Shown: positions 61,575-64,000 of the stretch, in pieces
Position numbering within the stretch: the first letter of the stretch is position 1
Layout: each line of letters opens with the position of its first letter
NCBI RefSeq assembly: GCF_001870435.1
Contig: NZ_MDDR01000016.1
Coordinates: forward strand, 124,001-188,000
Direction: 5' to 3'
DNA from: Pseudomonas costantinii
GTDB lineage: Bacteria; Pseudomonadota; Gammaproteobacteria; Pseudomonadales; Pseudomonadaceae
DNA length: 64,000 bases
Made by a program: the position numbers and the translations under genes
The notes under the pieces: model-generated
The model's input: the letters and a program-made list of their open reading frames with translations, nothing else
Database searches by the model: none
What the model was told of the DNA's origin: nothing

Positions 61575-62762
61575 TCAATGTGAAGCGTCGGTCAGGCTAT
61601 GCAGCGAACGATGTTCCCAAAACGCCACGATCACCAATACCGTTGTGGTCAGGGCACCCAGCACCAGCGCCGAAAACACCTGCTGTAACCCCAGCGGCAA
61701 CAACACCAGTAACATCAGCAACCCGCCCAGGTGCGAGAGCGGTGGCAATGGCCGATCACTCATCACCCACTTGAACAACGCACTGCCCAACAGAAACAAC
61801 CAGGGGCCGGCGATGATCGCCACGATGCCCACCTGGCTGGCATGCCCCGGATGCACGAGCACCAACTCGTCCGCCACCGCACTGACAATGATCCCGGCGA
61901 CGATCAGCACGTGCAGGTAGGTGTAGGCAATCCGCGCCTGACGGCCAGGGTCGACAGAGCTGGCAATACGGTGATGGGCGCGCTCGGCGCCGCTGTCGAA
62001 ATAGATCCACCACAGGGCGATGCTGCCCACTACCGCCACCAGGAATGCCGCCAGTCCGTCCACGCTCCAGGGCAACTCGGCAAAGGTGGCGCCCGTCACC
62101 AGCAATGACTCCCCCAGGGCGATGATTACAAACAGGCCGCAGCGTTCGGCCATGTGGTTACCTTCCACATTCCAGTCCGCAAGCGTCGAACGCCCGAGAC
62201 CCGGGACCCAGAAATACACCGACGGGGATATCAGCTCAATCAATAGAGCCAGGGCCCAGAAGGCCAGACGCTGCTCGCCTTCGAGCATCGCGCCGGTCAG
62301 CCAGAACACTGCGGAACAGAGCATCCACGCCAGGATCCGCTGGAAATTACGGGTCATGTTCAACGACTCGCCGCGCACGGCCCACAACGCGAACAACGTG
62401 CGTCCTACCTGCATAAATACGTAGGCGCCAGCAAACAGCAAGCCTCGATCGGTAAACGCCTTGGGGATCGACGAGGACAACAGCAGGCCGGCCACCATCA
62501 AGCCGAACAGGCCGATGCGAACCGGTATTTTTTCCGGATCAAGCCAGTTGGTGACCCACGAGGTGAAGATCCATACCCACCACACAGCGACCATCATCAG
62601 CGCCACCTGCACCGCGCCGCCGAGGGTCAGGTGGGCAAGCAGTGAATGGGACAATTGGGTCACGGCAAACACGAACACCAGATCGAAAAACAGCTCGACC
62701 ATGCCAACCTTGCCGCTGTCATGATTGCCACGCCCACGCAGCAAGAAACGAGATGAGGTCAT
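61575..62762 (-). CDS. low temperature requirement A (LtrA) family membrane protein
   Basis: A 395-residue polytopic protein with about 11-12 hydrophobic segments. The LtrA signature is visible in KVGMVELFFDLVFVFAVTQL, WWVWIFTSWVTNWLD and FVIIALGESLLVTGATFAEL. The family was named from a Listeria cold-growth locus; its biochemical function remains unknown. The start codon is ATG at 62762, 26 bases after the upstream LysR gene, so the two are probably cotranscribed. Confidence 0.88.
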   Translation of the reverse strand: MTSSRFLLRGRGNHDSGKVGMVELFFDLVFVFAVTQLSHSLLAHLTLGGAVQVALMMVAVWWVWIFTSWVTNWLDPEKIPVRIGLFGLMVAGLLLSSSIPKAFTDRGLLFAGAYVFMQVGRTLFALWAVRGESLNMTRNFQRILAWMLCSAVFWLTGAMLEGEQRLAFWALALLIELISPSVYFWVPGLGRSTLADWNVEGNHMAERCGLFVIIALGESLLVTGATFAELPWSVDGLAAFLVAVVGSIALWWIYFDSGAERAHHRIASSVDPGRQARIAYTYLHVLIVAGIIVSAVADELVLVHPGHASQVGIVAIIAGPWLFLLGSALFKWVMSDRPLPPLSHLGGLLMLLVLLPLGLQQVFSALVLGALTTTVLVIVAFWEHRSLHSLTDASH

Positions 62763-62788
62763 CGGTGGATCTCCCTGAAAAGGCTATC

Positions 62789-63724
62789 TCAAGATTTTGG
62801 CGCCAGTACCGGCAGCATGTCCCGCTCACTCATGAATGCCTCCAGCCGCGAGCGCATCCAGCGCTCCGCCGGGTCTGTATCGACATGACTGAGCCAGACC
62901 ATAGATAAGTCCAGGGTCGGGGTTTCGAACGGGAACGGTTCGCAGAACAGATGCCCGCTGGCGGCCATGGCCTGGGCGGTGTAGTCGGGCAAGCTGGCGA
63001 TCATGTCGGTACCTGCGAGCAACGCCGGCAGCGCACTGTATTGCGGCACCGACAGCACCACATGACGCTTGCGACCAATCTCCGCCAGCCATTCATCGGC
63101 AAACCCGGACACGTTGGCAGTGTGGGACACCAGCACATGGGGCCGTGCGCAATATTCATCGAGGGTCAGCGGTTTGTCCGACGCATCGGCGCGCAGGATG
63201 CACGGGCGTATATGCCGCAATAACTTGCGCTTGGCATTTGCGGGCAGACCGCGGGTTTGGGTGATGCCGACGGTGATCTCACCAGACGCCAGCAGGTCGG
63301 GGATACGCCAGTAATCCACATGCTGAACCACAAACACCACCAGCGGCGCTTCCTGGCGCAAGGTGCGCAGCAAGGGCGGCAACAGGCCAAATTCGACATC
63401 ATCGGACAGGCCGATGCGAAAGGTCATGGTGCTGATGGACGGGTCGAAGTCGTGTGTCAGGCTCAGGGCCGACGACAATGAATCCAACGCCGGCGACAGG
63501 TGCTGAATGATTTCCTCGGCCCGCGCGGTAGGCTCCATACGGTGACCGACACGAATGAACAACGGGTCGTTGAACAATGTGCGCAAACGGTTGAGGGCCG
63601 AACTGATGGTCGGCTGGCCAAGAAACAGCTTCTCCGCCACCCGCGTCACATTGCGCTCGAGCATCAGTGCTTCGAAGACCACCATCAGGTTGATGTCGGC
63701 CTTGCGTAATTCATTACGATTCAT
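62789..63724 (-). CDS. LysR-type regulator (NodD/SyrM-like)
   Basis: A 311-residue regulator starting MNRNELRKADINLMVVFEAL, recognition helix EKLFLGQPTISSALNRLRTL, and FIRVGHRMEPTARAEEIIQH, typical of the NodD/SyrM subgroup. The frame is open upstream to 63751, but this ATG gives the family N-terminus. It is first in a run with ltrA and the CHMI-type gene and divergent from a membrane-protein gene at the window edge. Confidence 0.87.
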   Translation of the reverse strand: MNRNELRKADINLMVVFEALMLERNVTRVAEKLFLGQPTISSALNRLRTLFNDPLFIRVGHRMEPTARAEEIIQHLSPALDSLSSALSLTHDFDPSISTMTFRIGLSDDVEFGLLPPLLRTLRQEAPLVVFVVQHVDYWRIPDLLASGEITVGITQTRGLPANAKRKLLRHIRPCILRADASDKPLTLDEYCARPHVLVSHTANVSGFADEWLAEIGRKRHVVLSVPQYSALPALLAGTDMIASLPDYTAQAMAASGHLFCEPFPFETPTLDLSMVWLSHVDTDPAERWMRSRLEAFMSERDMLPVLAPKS

Positions 63725-63853
63725 CGGCGCCTGCCCCTTTCCCCAAGACAAGCCGCAGTTTAGAAAGCCCGCGGGGCTGCGTCTATGCGCACACTGTTCA
63801 TCCGGGGCCTTTGGGACTATAAATCAGCTTCCCAGGGTTACAGGAACACTGCC

Positions 63854-64000
63854 GTGCTGGTCATTCTTGCCTTAAGCGTCCTGCTCAGCGGGATTTTGCT
63901 CTGGGCCATCAAATTCATCGCCAACCCCACCGCCAGGACACTGCTGCGCGTTTTTGTCGGTTTATGCCTGGCGGCAGTGGTGGCTTATCTGGTGCTGGCT
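63854..64000 (+). CDS. membrane protein, 5' part only
   Basis: A frame open from the GTG at 63854 to the window edge (49 codons), preceded by AGGAACACTGCC. The visible part is almost entirely hydrophobic: VLVILALSVLLSGILLWAIK, then a short basic loop (NPTARTLLR) and VFVGLCLAAVVAYLVLA, i.e. two membrane helices with a cytoplasmic basic loop. It continues outside the window, so no family is assigned. Confidence 0.6.
   Translation, partial: MLVILALSVLLSGILLWAIKFIANPTARTLLRVFVGLCLAAVVAYLVLA

Overview
The window is chromosomal DNA of a fluorescent-group Pseudomonas, close to the P. fluorescens complex. This rests on gene content and order (topA-DUF1653-fadA-fadB, uspA, uup, slt; rnd-ycgL-hydroxyacid dehydrogenase-ycgN; divergent pobA/AraC regulator; aruI), on high GC with G/C-ending codons, and on many REP/REPIN-like palindromes of the GTGGGAGC..GGCTTGC type. 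I saw no plasmid, phage, transposase, CRISPR, rRNA or tRNA.

Layout. 1-6.2 kb: topoisomerase I (its 3' end lies outside the window), a DUF1653 protein and the fadBA beta-oxidation operon. 6.2-16.8 kb: a candidate small RNA, a universal stress protein, the ABC-F protein Uup, lytic transglycosylase Slt, an ABC exporter, PdxB and a MATE exporter. 16.8-25.6 kb: tusA-rlmM, acnA, lpxO, cysK and a MoxR/VWA pair. 25.7-31 kb: the 5-oxoprolinase operon pxpABC with a divergent LysR gene, and a three-gene operon around a class II glutamine amidotransferase. 31-43.5 kb: oligopeptidase B, a spermidine-synthase-like protein, an exported ParB-like protein, YajD, a TrmH/SpoU-type methyltransferase, an M61-like protein without its zinc motif, YcgN, a nitroreductase, a hydroxyacid dehydrogenase, YcgL, RNase D and a methyltransferase. 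43.5-51.8 kb: a glutamine-synthetase-family enzyme, a PheC-like periplasmic protein, a stand-alone tandem Cache protein, a DHA2 exporter, pobA with its AraC-type neighbour, and an unlisted 59-codon gene. 51.9-64 kb: accessory catabolism and transport with five LysR regulators, including AruI plus an aldehyde dehydrogenase, a CynX/NimT-type transporter, a CHMI-type isomerase and LtrA.

How the genes combine. Core metabolism and housekeeping dominate: beta-oxidation, aconitase, cysteine and PLP synthesis, tRNA/rRNA modification, wall turnover and lipid A hydroxylation. These are interleaved with small regulated catabolic modules, each carrying a divergent or adjacent regulator (pxpABC, pobA, the aruI module).

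The least explained material is non-coding. Two ~750 bp inverted-repeat elements (34.36-35.13 kb and 47.05-47.80 kb) both lie between convergent genes. They are inverted relative to one another and carry several internal hairpins whose stems differ by paired compensatory changes. The second abuts a perfect (GGGTT)3GGG run. Other points of interest are the candidate RpoS-type small RNA at 6.53-6.63 kb and the small gene behind the pobA regulator. All functional calls are from reading the sequence; no database search was run.
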